Shown here piece by piece: positions 9,802 through 21,011 of a stretch of 64,000 bases of DNA. Numbering within the stretch: the stretch's first letter is position 1; each line of letters starts with the position of its first letter. The position numbers were made by a program, and so were the translations under genes. Source of the DNA: Hyaloperonospora brassicae (Eukaryota > Oomycota > Peronosporomycetes > Peronosporales > Peronosporaceae); contig CANTFL010000086.1 of NCBI GenBank assembly GCA_947650285.1, positions 186,001 through 250,000 of the forward strand, written 5' to 3'. The notes below the pieces were generated by a model. That model was given only the letters and a program-made list of their open reading frames with translations, ran no database searches and was not told the origin of the DNA.

Positions 9802-12800
9802 CTATAAGTACGACAGGTTGATCGTGTACTGTGGGTCTCGCTGGTTACGCTGGCGCGAGACCTCCGTGAAAATACGGTGCTTGAGCCACAGTGACTCTAG
9901 ATACCGGTAGCGGGCCATATCTAGCCGGAGCGGTCTCCCTCGCTGAAGACCAACATCTTCTTCTCCATGGGAGTCAACATATGGACATGGGAAGTACGCT
10001 GCCATACTGCCTCCAATAACCGCGATGCGGCACTGTTCGAGCAGAAGCACAATGCCGACACCACCTCCACATTCTGCAGCGTGGCGCGTGCACTCGCCAA
10101 CCGGTGGCCCATGCGGCATGAATGTGCGAGTGCAACACGAGTCTCCGCAGCACAGGTACTCGCCGCATATCAAGCACAAACCCGGGTCGCAGGGCGCTTT
10201 TTCGCACCGTGTGCATTTACGGCCTGCCATCTCGCTGTAAAGCTCGTCGAACTGGACAGGCAACTCGATTAATCGTGGTCGCGTCGGCACGTCACGCAGA
10301 ATAAACATGCTGGCAACATAGGCTTCGCTGCAGCCTTCAGTGTGTTCACACTTGTCGCCGGCTCTCAAAGTTCCCAAGTAGGTCTTGCTGAGCATACGGT
10401 CCATACACCATCGCCAAATCTGGTCAAATGTGGCATCGGAACTGCGGGCCACGTCGACCAATGTTGGAATCTGTATCGTCCTAGTGCTCTTGGGTGCGCC
10501 GGTACCTTCGTTCGCCAGACAGCACCAGAATAGCTTCATACGGCGCACGAAAGCATTGTTTGCGTCCACGATTTGCTTCAGCCGCGCGTTTACATCGCCT
10601 GTTGTTGTGAGTGGCTTCAACTGCTCGGAAGAATACACCCTTGCCATTCGCTGCAAAAGCTGCAGCACAGCGTATGCCTCAGAGTCGCCCTCGCCCAAAG
10701 CTTCCATTGCTTGCATCAACTGTTGCGCGGTCTTTGTGGGGGCCTGAGTAGATCGCGTATTCGCGGCATAGCCGATAGTACGACCACTTCGAGTGCGACG
10801 CGGAGCCGAAACGGAGTCGCTAGTCGCAGCTGTAGCTTCTTGGTGCTCTGGCTCCGTAGTTTCGCTCATTGCGTCGGCAGAGGATTCGCCTGGAAACAGC
10901 GATAGCGCCTCAAGCTTATCAGGCTGGAAAAATTCGGCATGCAGACGCTGCAACAGATCGGCAGCGCTAAATACCGGAATAGACCGCCAAATAGTCTCGA
11001 GTCCATCTGCGATCACACTGGCCACAACGAAAGCCTGCAACACATACTCTGTCAGCGTTGTTGACCGTAGACACTGTCCCGATCGCCGTGACGTACCGTG
11101 AAAGTGTCTGCTACTAGCAGACCCAGAATGGTTCCGCGTATACAGGCATCGATTGAGCCGAGGACCTAGTCAACACACGCATTGTTTGTCAGCAGATATA
11201 CCCGGCACCTTTTCTTGACCAAAGCCAGCACCAGATAGTCATACCTTAGTATACTTGCGGTAATCGCGATTTGTCTCGGTATTGATCGGGCAGCAGCGTT
11301 TCGCGGTTTCCCAAATCACCTTCGCGTCAGCGCCATGCTCTAAAAGTGAGAACGTCCATCTACAGAACTTCGTGACTGCTATTAGTGACTCAAACTCTTT
11401 CTCCATCGATGGAGGACAGCGATCGATGAGTGGGTCAAACACGGAGCTGCAGTTTGAGTCTGCACGGTGCTCATCGTCCGCGACAATCAAAAACGAGGCC
11501 ACGGTGAATGCACACGCAGACCACAAGAACGGCGCGCCCTTTTCCAAACTGCCATGAGGTTCCCACAGCGTTTCCTCGTAATAATCCCGCCATGAGTCGT
11601 GTTCAGAGTCGGTGTCATTATGTTCATACTTACCGTCGCGGCCAAGCACTGAGCGGTACCATCCCGGCATCGATAATTGTTCCACCACTATACCGTCCCA
11701 AGCAGCAGCTTTTTCTTCTTCATCGCGTATTGGCGCCCCTACTGCACCTTTGTGTTCACACGTATCCCCGTTTTCGATGGAAAGATGAGGCACTGATGCG
11801 GGGACTAAGAAATTACTCAGCGTTTTGCACAAAGGACACAAAAACTGCGTCATTGCTGAATCCGGGTCAATCGCTTGAACGCCGTCAAATTCTTCACCAC
11901 GCATAGCTTTGTCATGCAACGAAGTAATGTAGCGTTCAAGGCATTGAATATGCACCGCGTGTTGGCATGTACGGATGTGTAATCCACACGGAGTGACATA
12001 TAGCTTGGCGTGTTGGTGAGGCCGACCGAACCCGGGCGGCATTTGCTCTGGACGAAATTGAGAAGGACTTGCTTCGTCGTTGTCATCCGTCATTCCCCCT
12101 TGGTCACGTGCATTGCCACCTCGAGGTCCAGCTACGTCACGGTCTCTCAATCCACGCGACTCAACCAGGTCGCCACGAAGATCCATACTTACAGCACCGT
12201 GCGTGTCCACAGGAAAAAGACGTTGGTCCTCGCGAAGATCCAAAGTGCCTTCAAGGACTTCTAGATCTTCTTCCGCCTCTATGAGCTCACCTTCGAGTAC
12301 CGGGATGTTTCCATTTTCGAAGCGAATGCGATCATTGCGCAAGCGGCGAGTCGTTGGCGGGCGAGGACTGTTATGTGCTGTGTTGTCGCGAGTAAGCTGG
12401 TCATCCAACATGCCGTCCATGTACCATTCAGGAAACGTGTTTGCGAAAGCACGCAAGGTGGGTGACAAATTTGCAATATCGGATGAGGGCGTGCTGCCAC
12501 CTGAACACAGACCCATCTCCTCGATCATGCTTTTTACACGAAGACGCGTCTTTTTACCCTCCAAGCCCAGCGCCTCGCTTGGCTCTGGTCTAAACCCAGG
12601 AGCCAAGACGGTAGACTGATGAACGTAGGCTGCTATTCCCATTTGGCCTTGAGCCGAGGTGTCGTGGCAAAGAATGCACTTGTAGCTCCGCTCATTGTCC
12701 AGTTTCCGGCTCGCCGAGGTAACTTCCTCCACTTGGTCAGCAGTCGAAGCCTTACGTTTACCCAGCGACGAACGGGTTTCATACGTCGACGCGCCTTTCT

Positions 12801-15800
12801 CCAGCTGATCCATCTCCACTTCCCTTTTTTTATCCGCAACATCCACCATCGCTTGGAAATCGGCTTGGCGCTTTGCCATGGTAGCCATTGCTCTTCTCCT
12901 TGCCTCTATTTTTCGTTGTTCCAGCGTCATCGATGAAGATGAGCCACCATTTACAGAACCACTCAGAAGCAAAAGCGACACGTCAGTCTTCTTTTGCTTT
13001 ACTCCTGTATCGCGAGCACACTGCTCGAATGCTTTTCTGCAAACAGGTGATTCGACTGAGATTTTCCAAATCAGCCACTCGACCGTACCGATCTGTTCGC
13101 TATCAAGTAAAACTGTCGACCGCTCGAACAATTGGCTCAACAGGTTGAGAAGTGACAGTCCAGAGGTAGCAGCTTTTGTCACGCTCAGTCGAGTCCAGAA
13201 GCGCTCGTCGGAGTCAAATGACGCCGTGTGGACGCCGTGGACCAGCAAGTGCAAACTGGTTGACACAATTGCGTCGGAGACACTTTTCTCCGAACCTGCA
13301 GATGCTGACTCAGAATGACATGAGGAAAGCACCTTCCAAAGAATCACATGGATAATCGCCACGGTACTCTCGCATGTCAGGACAGCTTGGACTGGGCGTA
13401 AGAAATCAAGCGGAGGTTTGGCTGCCTTCAATGGCTCCTTCGGGGGTCTCTCGGGGGCAGCCTGCTTCGACTTCAGGCGGTATGCATCGCGGTAGTTCGT
13501 CCAACGATCCCGAGCTAGCTCGTGCGCTTCGCGGTTTAAGTGAAGAAAGTATGGGTTGTAGCTCTCCAGCACACCCTCTTTCAATTGGTAACGACCCGGC
13601 TCAAGCCCAGATGACGGCACAAAATCAGACACCGTCGCAAGAACTTCTTCCAGTTGCGCTGTTGGGATATCATCCTGGCCTGATGGTAGAACAGCTAGGT
13701 CAGAGAGCTTGCTAAACGGGAGTGACTTTGCACACAACTGCTGCAGCATCTCTTCTGCCAGATATTCGTTATCGTACGTTGCACCAGTCGCGCTCGGAAG
13801 ACTTGTACCAAGTGTGATCACGAGACGCAGAAATTCCTCAAGCATCTGGAGGCTTTGCTGTTTATCCATTCCTCGTTCTTCTTCCGCAAACCCGAGCTGC
13901 TTCATCAGATCGTCAGATCCTACCGAGCTATCTTGGTTGGCACTGGTCGCACGAGGCAGTGCAAGATAACTGCCAAGTTGGAATCGATCTACCATTCGTG
14001 CCAAAAGGGCGTCAGGCCCAGTCATGAGAACACTGAGCTGCAGCATTAGTGTGTCGGCATCACGATAGTGAATACAATAAGGAAGAGCTGAGTAGTTGTA
14101 CAGCTGTGCTAGCATATTTTCATCTCCATTCCGACGCCAAAGATTGGACTGGATTTGGGATGCCATCACCAGACATCGAAGTGGCATCTCCACGAGCTCC
14201 CATTGCATGTCACCTGACAATCGATCAAAACTGAAAATTCTCAAAAATCCGTCCGAAGGAATGGAATCTCCTAAACCTGGTAAACTGATGCAGATATGCC
14301 GCACTGCAGCTGCCAGGAAACGGTGCAAAGGTATGTGAAGCGAGGTCGGCTGGGATGCTACGTTAAAGTCGTATGTCACAATACGCTCTTCTTGTGTATC
14401 AGCACCCACTTTGTCCGCGTTCAGAAGCCCCACCACTGGAACCAACGTCTTCTTTGCCACTTGTTCATTAGCGCGGATTGACGACGAAATAGTAGCTTCG
14501 AGTACAGACCTGACTACTGCGGTCACTTTTTCTCCGGACGGTGCAAACTCCGGCGAATGAAAACCGTTCCAGGCGATCGCAAAAATCGAGTGGATGCGAA
14601 TGCCAAGATTAAACATCGACAACCAGCTGTCTGACTCGTATTCCACGTGGTTTTGGTGGAAGCCTCGACGTACTTGAGGATCACCACCCTTATACAAGCA
14701 AAGCATCACATGTTATCAGTGGTGCAATAAGGTCACCGATCACAACTCTGTCTCTTACCTGAAGAATGCTCAAACAAGATAGCCAAATTTCTAAATTGTC
14801 CGCGCTAAGCACTAGGTCACTCGAAAGAGTACAAATGCTGAAGACGCATTCCATGTTCTCGACACAGTGCTACATCATGACAAAAAGTGAGTTTGCGATG
14901 GCTCTCTCAATGACGTGAATGCCACTTACCTTATACTTCTGACTGCTCAGAGCAGGGTGATCAGCGTTCAGCGTCCCTTTCGTTCCGTCGACAGCAGATG
15001 CAAGTACCGTATTTAATGCGCAGAGCAACTCGCGGACCAGCTCCAGCTTTCCAGAGGATGCAGTGTATTTTTGCACGAGATGCGGCACCGTCAAGAACTG
15101 CTCGGCAAAATCGAATATGGACTCATTTGAATTGTCCAAGCCACGGAGGAACATACGGGTCATTGAGGCGTACGAGCGCAGATATGCCTCGAGCATGCTA
15201 GCCCGGAACTGAATATCAACCAGATGCTCGCGTAACAACGCGTGCAATCGCTCTACCGCGTTTCTCCGCAATGTACAATCGTACCGCATCAGTAGCGTCA
15301 GAGCTGATGCAGCAGCATCAACATCACTTGTTCGATCCGATGCGAAATACGTTGCCACTACAGCGTCAAATCGTTGCCGGACACGCTCGTGATTGCGGTA
15401 CGATGGACTCAGCGACACGGCCTTGACGAACTCTTCGAGAAACATGTTCCGGCAGCTAACATGTTTCCCGCCAGCGAGCAGCCCGGTAGGCACTACGGAG
15501 GCTGTGCCACCTTGAGCACGAAAATCGAAGCGCTGACGCTGCGCTGTTTCTTGCTCGCACGCCCACGTGTGTACGTCCTTACCTCCAGCGACGAGGGCAA
15601 TCAGAACATCCGAAGCGTGGTCATGCAGGCGGATATGGCGCTCTCTCACGAACTCCTGAAACGTCTTTTTCTGAGGCAAAGTGCGTGACACGGGCACGAA
15701 ACCGTGGAGGACAGGAGCTCGCTGCTTTTGAAGTGCTTCCGACACAATCTCGCTAAGCCCATCTGATGTTGTGCTAATATATTGCAGCCACTCCAAAAGA

Positions 15801-17127
15801 TCAGGCAATCCTTCCATCTGCTTTTCCCACCAAGTTGGGGCAACAGAGATGTTCAGTGAGCGACGCGCTAGATTTCCAACAACTCCTGGACACAGCAGCA
15901 GCGCTTTCGTCGATACCGTGGCGTCGCCTTGGTCGTCTACTTGACTGACAACACTGCGCGCCTGAGATTTGGACAGACCCAACTCCACGTATAGGTGATC
16001 AATCACTTCATTCAGCGAGTGAATGTCGTCATTATGAAGACGGATGCCAAAAAGCACTTCGTCGCTTGAGCTACTCGTCTCATGCTTCACTTCGTTTGCC
16101 TGTGCCTCTAGCCTGCCACCAGGTCCGACGGTTCTCGATCCAGGCTCATTCGTATATTGCGCCGACAACCGCATTGATCGTGTTGCTGCCACTGTAGATC
16201 GATTCGCACTACGTGCAGTGCTTGCGTTACTTCCGACAGCATCTGCCACAACCATGTCACTCTGAATTGGTAGCACGTTTGGTGGAATGTCTCTCGTAAA
16301 TAGCTCCAGAGCTTCTGCGAGCTCAAACCCGTACTCGGTTCCCAGCATCACTTGGTAAATATGTTCCACAACCGCATCAATCACAACAGTCGCCGCTACG
16401 CAAATGGCTCGTGGCAGCTTATGTTTCTGCACTCCCACGCTCGACCGATCGACTCCTTTGTGCCTCGAACAAAACCCGCTTTTCTTCCACGCCTGTCATT
16501 CCCAGCACGAGATTGTCAACCAAAACACAGCGACGACGACAAACGTCAATACAGTCATCAGTTACGACTGACAAGAAAAGAAAACAGAACGTTTTGGCCA
16601 ATGAACAACGACCAACAACGTACATGGACATCGCCACAGTCACACGAGCTGCCTGCTGTCGTCCTCTGGAAGTACACGTCGTGGCCAGCGTGATCACTAC
16701 AGACAAAACAGTCCTTGCACATGACGCACGTTGCGTCCAGCTGGCAATTGCGGCAGCTGTACGAGATCTCATCGGCCGAAAAGATGGCGCCACACACGCG
16801 TTTGCGCTCGTTCCGCGGCAGCTTGGCCAGGATCTGCGTCGGCGTCAGCGCCCTGTCTTTCCCATTGGCGCACAGCGAAGTCAGCAGCGCGTTGCACGTG
16901 GCCAGGACGGAGGTACCGGCGCGGCCAGTCAGCGCCAAGTTGCTCTGCAACGCGAAGCGCACGAGCGCCAGGAACTCCTTCTCGCGGTGCCGCGTGATCG
17001 TATGCTGGGAGACGAGTCGCGTCACGCACGTCGTGTCGGCGTCTTTCGCGGCAGACGCCTTGATCTTGGCTGCTAGCGCCTTCCGCTTCGTCGTCGCGGC
17101 GGTCTTCTTGCCTCGGATCGCTACCAT
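9802..17127 (-). CDS. UBR1-type N-recognin E3 ubiquitin ligase (UBR box, ClpS-like, RING, C-terminal domain)
   Basis: A very large spliced gene reading leftward from ATG 17127. The first exon (to about 16633) ends in the UBR zinc-binding box, with cysteine pairs such as SCRNC, CVMCKDC and CSDHAGHD and then CDCGD. The next exon restarts at about 16492 and completes the box with AWKKSGFCSRHK. A ClpS-like segment (LHNDDIHSLNEV, about 15965-16050) follows, which would read bulky hydrophobic N-termini. The long exon 11239-14709 includes a C-x2-C ... CQHAVHIQC ... CPLC RING-like domain (about 11830-12690). The last exon (9802-11043) is the cysteine-rich UBR C-terminal domain. Such ligases ubiquitinate proteins carrying destabilising N-termini. 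Total length is roughly 2,200 residues, usual for UBR1/2. The exact exon borders in 14700-14900 and 11050-11240 are estimates. Confidence 0.9.
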
Positions 17128-17672
17128 CGAGTTTGGGTTTTCGAAGAGTGAAGGTCTTTTTTTCACGAGTGGGTGCGTGTGTGTGTGTGCGTGCGTGTGT
17201 GGGTGTTTTTGGTTTGTTTTTCAGTGTCGGATGCGGCTTATTTTGACCAATGAGCTGCGGACGGAATGAGCACGACTCCGACGAGGGACGTTGACGCGAT
17301 GGCGGGTGTTTCGTGATCAAAATGGCGATTCGGGTATAAGGTGCGTTATTCCCCGAGCTGTATTTCGACGCGAGCTTAGAGCCGCTCAGCTGTATTTCGG
17401 GGAATAGACGCGACGTGTGACGGAAACTGTAGAGTCTAATAAATCGCTTCGAAGCAGACCTGAAAACGTCGAGCTGAAGTGGTCCTCCGCTCCTCATGGA
17501 ACGACATCGAGTCTGTGGTCTAGAAACCTGACTCGAAATGCGGAATAGATCGCAGACTGAAAACTACGAAACTTGTGCACAACCAGTCGGCGGAAATAAA
17601 ATAGCAATAATTACACGGACGCCTCGAACAGGTGGCATTGACAATGACGTCACCCCTACGACGCACTGTGGC
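17128..17672. other. Intergenic region upstream of the UBR gene
   Basis: No convincing coding frame is seen. It carries a GT-rich microsatellite (about 17172-17206). It also carries a paired repeat: attccccga at 17348-17356 is inverted as tcggggaat at 17397-17405, and agctgtatttcg is repeated directly at 17356 and 17388. It probably holds the UBR promoter and the 3' end of the next gene. Confidence 0.5.
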
Positions 17673-18898
17673 TTATCCCGATCCCTTCGGTCCTGTAGTC
17701 CTTGTCGATTTCCCTGCACGACGGTGCAGCCTCTCTTCTCGGATTCGTCGCGCACGCTCACGTTTTTCCTCCAGCTTTTGTTGCTGCAACGCCTCGAGCT
17801 GTCGCTTTGCCACCTCTCGCTGGTTCCGAGCAGCTTCGCGGGCGAGAAGTTCACGCTTCTTCTTGTCTTCTTTGAGCTTCAGCGCGGCCTCCTTTCTCGA
17901 TTCGTAAGTCACTCCTTTACTCGTCCGTTTGCTACCACCAGGTGAGTCAGCTGGTCTCGATGCTAGAGACCTTCCGTTGTGGTTTGTGCTTGCAGTAAGA
18001 CTGCTAGAAGTAGAGCTTGATGATATGGCGGACGAGGAAAGCACGTGGCCAGGTCCTGGAGCTGGTGCATGTGTCCCCAGCTTCAGCACATCCACCACAT
18101 GACGCGATCGCAGGCGCATCGAAGACGAGGCTGAGGGTGCATCACTCGAGTCACTCTCGTCAACTTCAGCTACAGACGGCAGCTCTGTACGAACATTCTC
18201 TGTCGAGAGCACTCGAGAAACCCGCTGCTTGGGCTCTCCTTCGCGCAGCTCAACTGCCCCGGTCTGCATCACCTGCATCCCGCGTATCCTCATTCCCTCG
18301 CTCTCAAGCTGATTCTGCACACTTTCCCTCTCAATCGCCTCCACATGTTTCGTGTCGTGCTTCTCTTGCTCCTTTTCTTGCTCGGTTTCTAGTCTGTCCG
18401 ACGTCAGTTGCTGCTGCAGCATCACCTCTGCCTCCTCCAATGCATCCTCACTTTCAACCGTGCCACTGGTGCCGCTACCCTTTCCACCGCTTGCTTTTTC
18501 CTTCCTCTGCTGCTGCTCGCCGTTGTCTTGCACATAGACCTGAAGCCACACATATCGACGAGTTTAGCTCAACGCGTCCACAGTCCCAATACCATGACGC
18601 CACGAACCTGCTCAGCAGCTTGATGAAGCTTCTCGGCGACTTCTTCGGGCAGGAAAATGCACTCCCCGTCAATCTGCATCTTGTTGTACGCTTCGAGAAT
18701 CAAATTCTCCAGCGCTTCGACCATTTTGTTTTCTTCCTCGTCATCACTCGCAACGGTAGCGATGCCAGGGGTAGCGGACACCGCCAGAGCTTCATTCAAC
18801 TGTGTAGACGCTCGTGCAACTACTTGTGGTCGCGGTGCGCTTTGCATCGCTGCAGAAGCGTCCGTGCTGACGCTCTCGCCGTCCGCCGGCGGCGTCAT
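17673..18898 (-). CDS. Low-complexity coiled-coil protein, family unknown
   Basis: Two exons, 18608-18898 and 17673-18539, join across a 68 bp GT-AG intron. ATG 18898 is the first Met of a frame rich in Ala, Ser and acidic residues. The second exon encodes a Glu/Gln-rich helical region, then a serine-rich linker, and ends in a strongly basic helix rich in Lys, Glu and Arg (about 17690-17930), typical of a coiled coil or nucleic-acid/microtubule-binding tail. Length is about 385 residues. No signal peptide or membrane segment is seen. I do not recognise a named domain. It lies between the UBR gene and the antiporter pair on the same strand. Confidence 0.7.
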
Positions 18899-19037
18899 CG
18901 CTTTCCAACTGCATCCGCATGGCAGTACTCTGAAATATGATACAACTGCGTCTATTCACTTTTAGAATCATGGCTACACTCAGCGTCTTGCAGTCATCGG
19001 CGACAAGGCAGTCGCAAACTTCGACCGGACACTCTAT

Positions 19038-20906
19038 TTACACAGCACTCTCTGCCCGTGCCTTCTCAAGGCGCATGTTGGCCACATCGTCCTCAGCTGT
19101 CGCTACAGTGGGCCGCTGTAACATACCGCCAAACACCGGCTGCATGTACGTCGCATCGAACGCTTGCCAGTTGCGGAAGAACGCACCGGTCAGCGAGTCG
19201 CCGAAAGGTCGATCAACAGTACGAGGCGCAGATGTCGCCGCGTCCGCGTCCTCTGCGTCGTCGCCCATGGCGTCGTGGAACTGCGGCCGTGACGTGAGGA
19301 TCGGAATCACATTTCCTCTTTCGTCGCGGTTCGTTGTGGTGTGCTCTTCCTCTGGAAACGCCAAGATCCCATGCAGCTCGCCGTCGTAGTGACGGGCGCT
19401 TCGTTGGGTCAGTCGCGACACAGTCTCTTCGGACTCGGATGCAGTCGTTGAGCCCCTGTCTGTGTCCGACTGGCCGGGCTGGTCGCCGTTCTTGCCAGTG
19501 AGGTGGAAGTTCGACAGCAGCGGACCCATGAGACCGCCAATAAAGATTGTCGTGATGAGGATCACCACAAGAGTCGTCGACTCGATCAGTCGGCGGTGCG
19601 ATGCTCCATGCAGACCAACGTAGTTCCAGTTCTTGGCCAAAGCAAAAGCCATTGATCCACGGAGGCCGGCGAGCCAGATGACGCTCATGTACTTCACCGG
19701 GATCCGGTTCGACTGAGAACGCATGCAGTTACACAGACTCAGTAGCGGGAAAACGTTGAAGAAGCGCGCAGTGATGCAGGCGACAAGCGTGAGGCCAATG
19801 AACGACCAGTCGATATCGTCCACGCGCAGTGCGGCACCGGCATTTTCTTCACTGTGACCAGCAAAGATGATGACCACGGACGTGCCCATGAACACGTACA
19901 CAATGTTTTCGCACACGAACGCCAACGTGTGCAGCAAGTGCGTGAACGCGTGCTGTGCTTCCCTCGACAACGTATTGAAATGGTAGTGCGCCGTCATGGT
20001 GCCCGAGAAGAAGAGTGCGACAATGCCACTCAGCTTCAGGCTGTCCGCGACAAAGTACGTGAGCAGACTGAAGATCAAGCAGAGCGAGATCTCGTAGCTC
20101 GGGTAGTAGCGCAGTGTCGCGAAGAACGGACGGTTGAGCAGGAACGCTCCCCCGAGCGTGATAAAAGCACTCACGAGCAACGACCCGGTGAACATGCCAC
20201 CCGTATTGAGCACGACGCGCAGCAGCTGCTTGGCCGTGAAGCTGCTTTCCGCGTCCCACTTGTTCAGCGTCTGGTACAGTGCGATCGCCACGGCGTCGTT
20301 CATCACGCTCTCGCCAAACACGAGGTTGAACAGAAGCGGTGGTACATTGAGCTTGTCGAAACAGCTGAGCGTCGCCACTGTGTCCACGGCGCTAATCAGC
20401 GTGCCAAAGAGAAACGCTTCGACCCACGACAGCTCCGTCACGATGCCAGCCAAGCCAGCAAGATACAAGATGCCGCCCGTGCCAGTCGTTGCAACAACAG
20501 TGCCAAGCACGGCCGTGCTCATGATGGCTGGGAAATTGCGGAAGAAGGCCTGCCGCTTGATCGAGAACCCGCCTTCGTAGATAATGGGCGGCAGCAGGAC
20601 GTTGAAAAAGAGACTGCTGTCGAGGTTCAAGTGCGTGTGGAGCGCCGCGTGCTTTCCCCCGACGATCATAAAGAGGCCCACAAAGAGACCAAACATGAGC
20701 GCGAAGCTGCTCTGCGACACGAGCATGCACGAGTACTGGCCGAGCATGTACGACGCCATCACGAGCACGAACAGCATGAGCAGCAACAGCACAGCGTCTT
20801 CCATGACGGCTTCCGAGTGGCGGAGATGGACGTGGGGCTGCGACACCACACGATTCGGTCCGTCGCGTGGCGGGACCGGTAACAGTCGACGAGTGCCATA
20901 TGACAT
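19038..20906 (-). CDS. Na+/H+ exchanger (NHE/CPA1 family), tandem copy A
   Basis: Intronless multi-pass membrane antiporter that exchanges Na+ or K+ for H+. The hydrophobic core spans about 450 residues with NHE motifs in order: LLPPIIYEGGFSIK, the AVD block, FGESVMNDAVAIAL (Asn-Asp ion-binding pair intact) and GLRGSMAFALA. The C-terminal 170 residues are hydrophilic and likely cytosolic. The general pattern resembles the organellar NHE6/7/9 group. In the TM4 block it reads AVDTVATL where the family normally has AVDPVATL. Start choice: ATG 20906 or ATG 20804 (MEDAVLLLL, aligned with copy B); the longer one is listed, with low certainty. Copy B lies just upstream on the same strand, so this pair arose by tandem duplication. 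Confidence 0.9.
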   Translation of the reverse strand: MSYGTRRLLPVPPRDGPNRVVSQPHVHLRHSEAVMEDAVLLLLMLFVLVMASYMLGQYSCMLVSQSSFALMFGLFVGLFMIVGGKHAALHTHLNLDSSLFFNVLLPPIIYEGGFSIKRQAFFRNFPAIMSTAVLGTVVATTGTGGILYLAGLAGIVTELSWVEAFLFGTLISAVDTVATLSCFDKLNVPPLLFNLVFGESVMNDAVAIALYQTLNKWDAESSFTAKQLLRVVLNTGGMFTGSLLVSAFITLGGAFLLNRPFFATLRYYPSYEISLCLIFSLLTYFVADSLKLSGIVALFFSGTMTAHYHFNTLSREAQHAFTHLLHTLAFVCENIVYVFMGTSVVIIFAGHSEENAGAALRVDDIDWSFIGLTLVACITARFFNVFPLLSLCNCMRSQSNRIPVKYMSVIWLAGLRGSMAFALAKNWNYVGLHGASHRRLIESTTLVVILITTIFIGGLMGPLLSNFHLTGKNGDQPGQSDTDRGSTTASESEETVSRLTQRSARHYDGELHGILAFPEEEHTTTNRDERGNVIPILTSRPQFHDAMGDDAEDADAATSAPRTVDRPFGDSLTGAFFRNWQAFDATYMQPVFGGMLQRPTVATAEDDVANMRLEKARAESAV

Positions 20907-21011
20907 TCGGGTGCTCACAGACGAACTTGCGCGGTGGGTACACTTTATGTACACGGACAGGGACTTTCGTCCAATCAGATCGACTGCACGAGTAACCACC
21001 CCCTCTGTAAC

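Noticed and set aside
19854..20882. A 342-codon plus-strand frame opposite antiporter copy A
   Set aside because: It is highly charged and His/Arg/Glu-rich, the usual shadow of a hydrophobic protein on the other strand.
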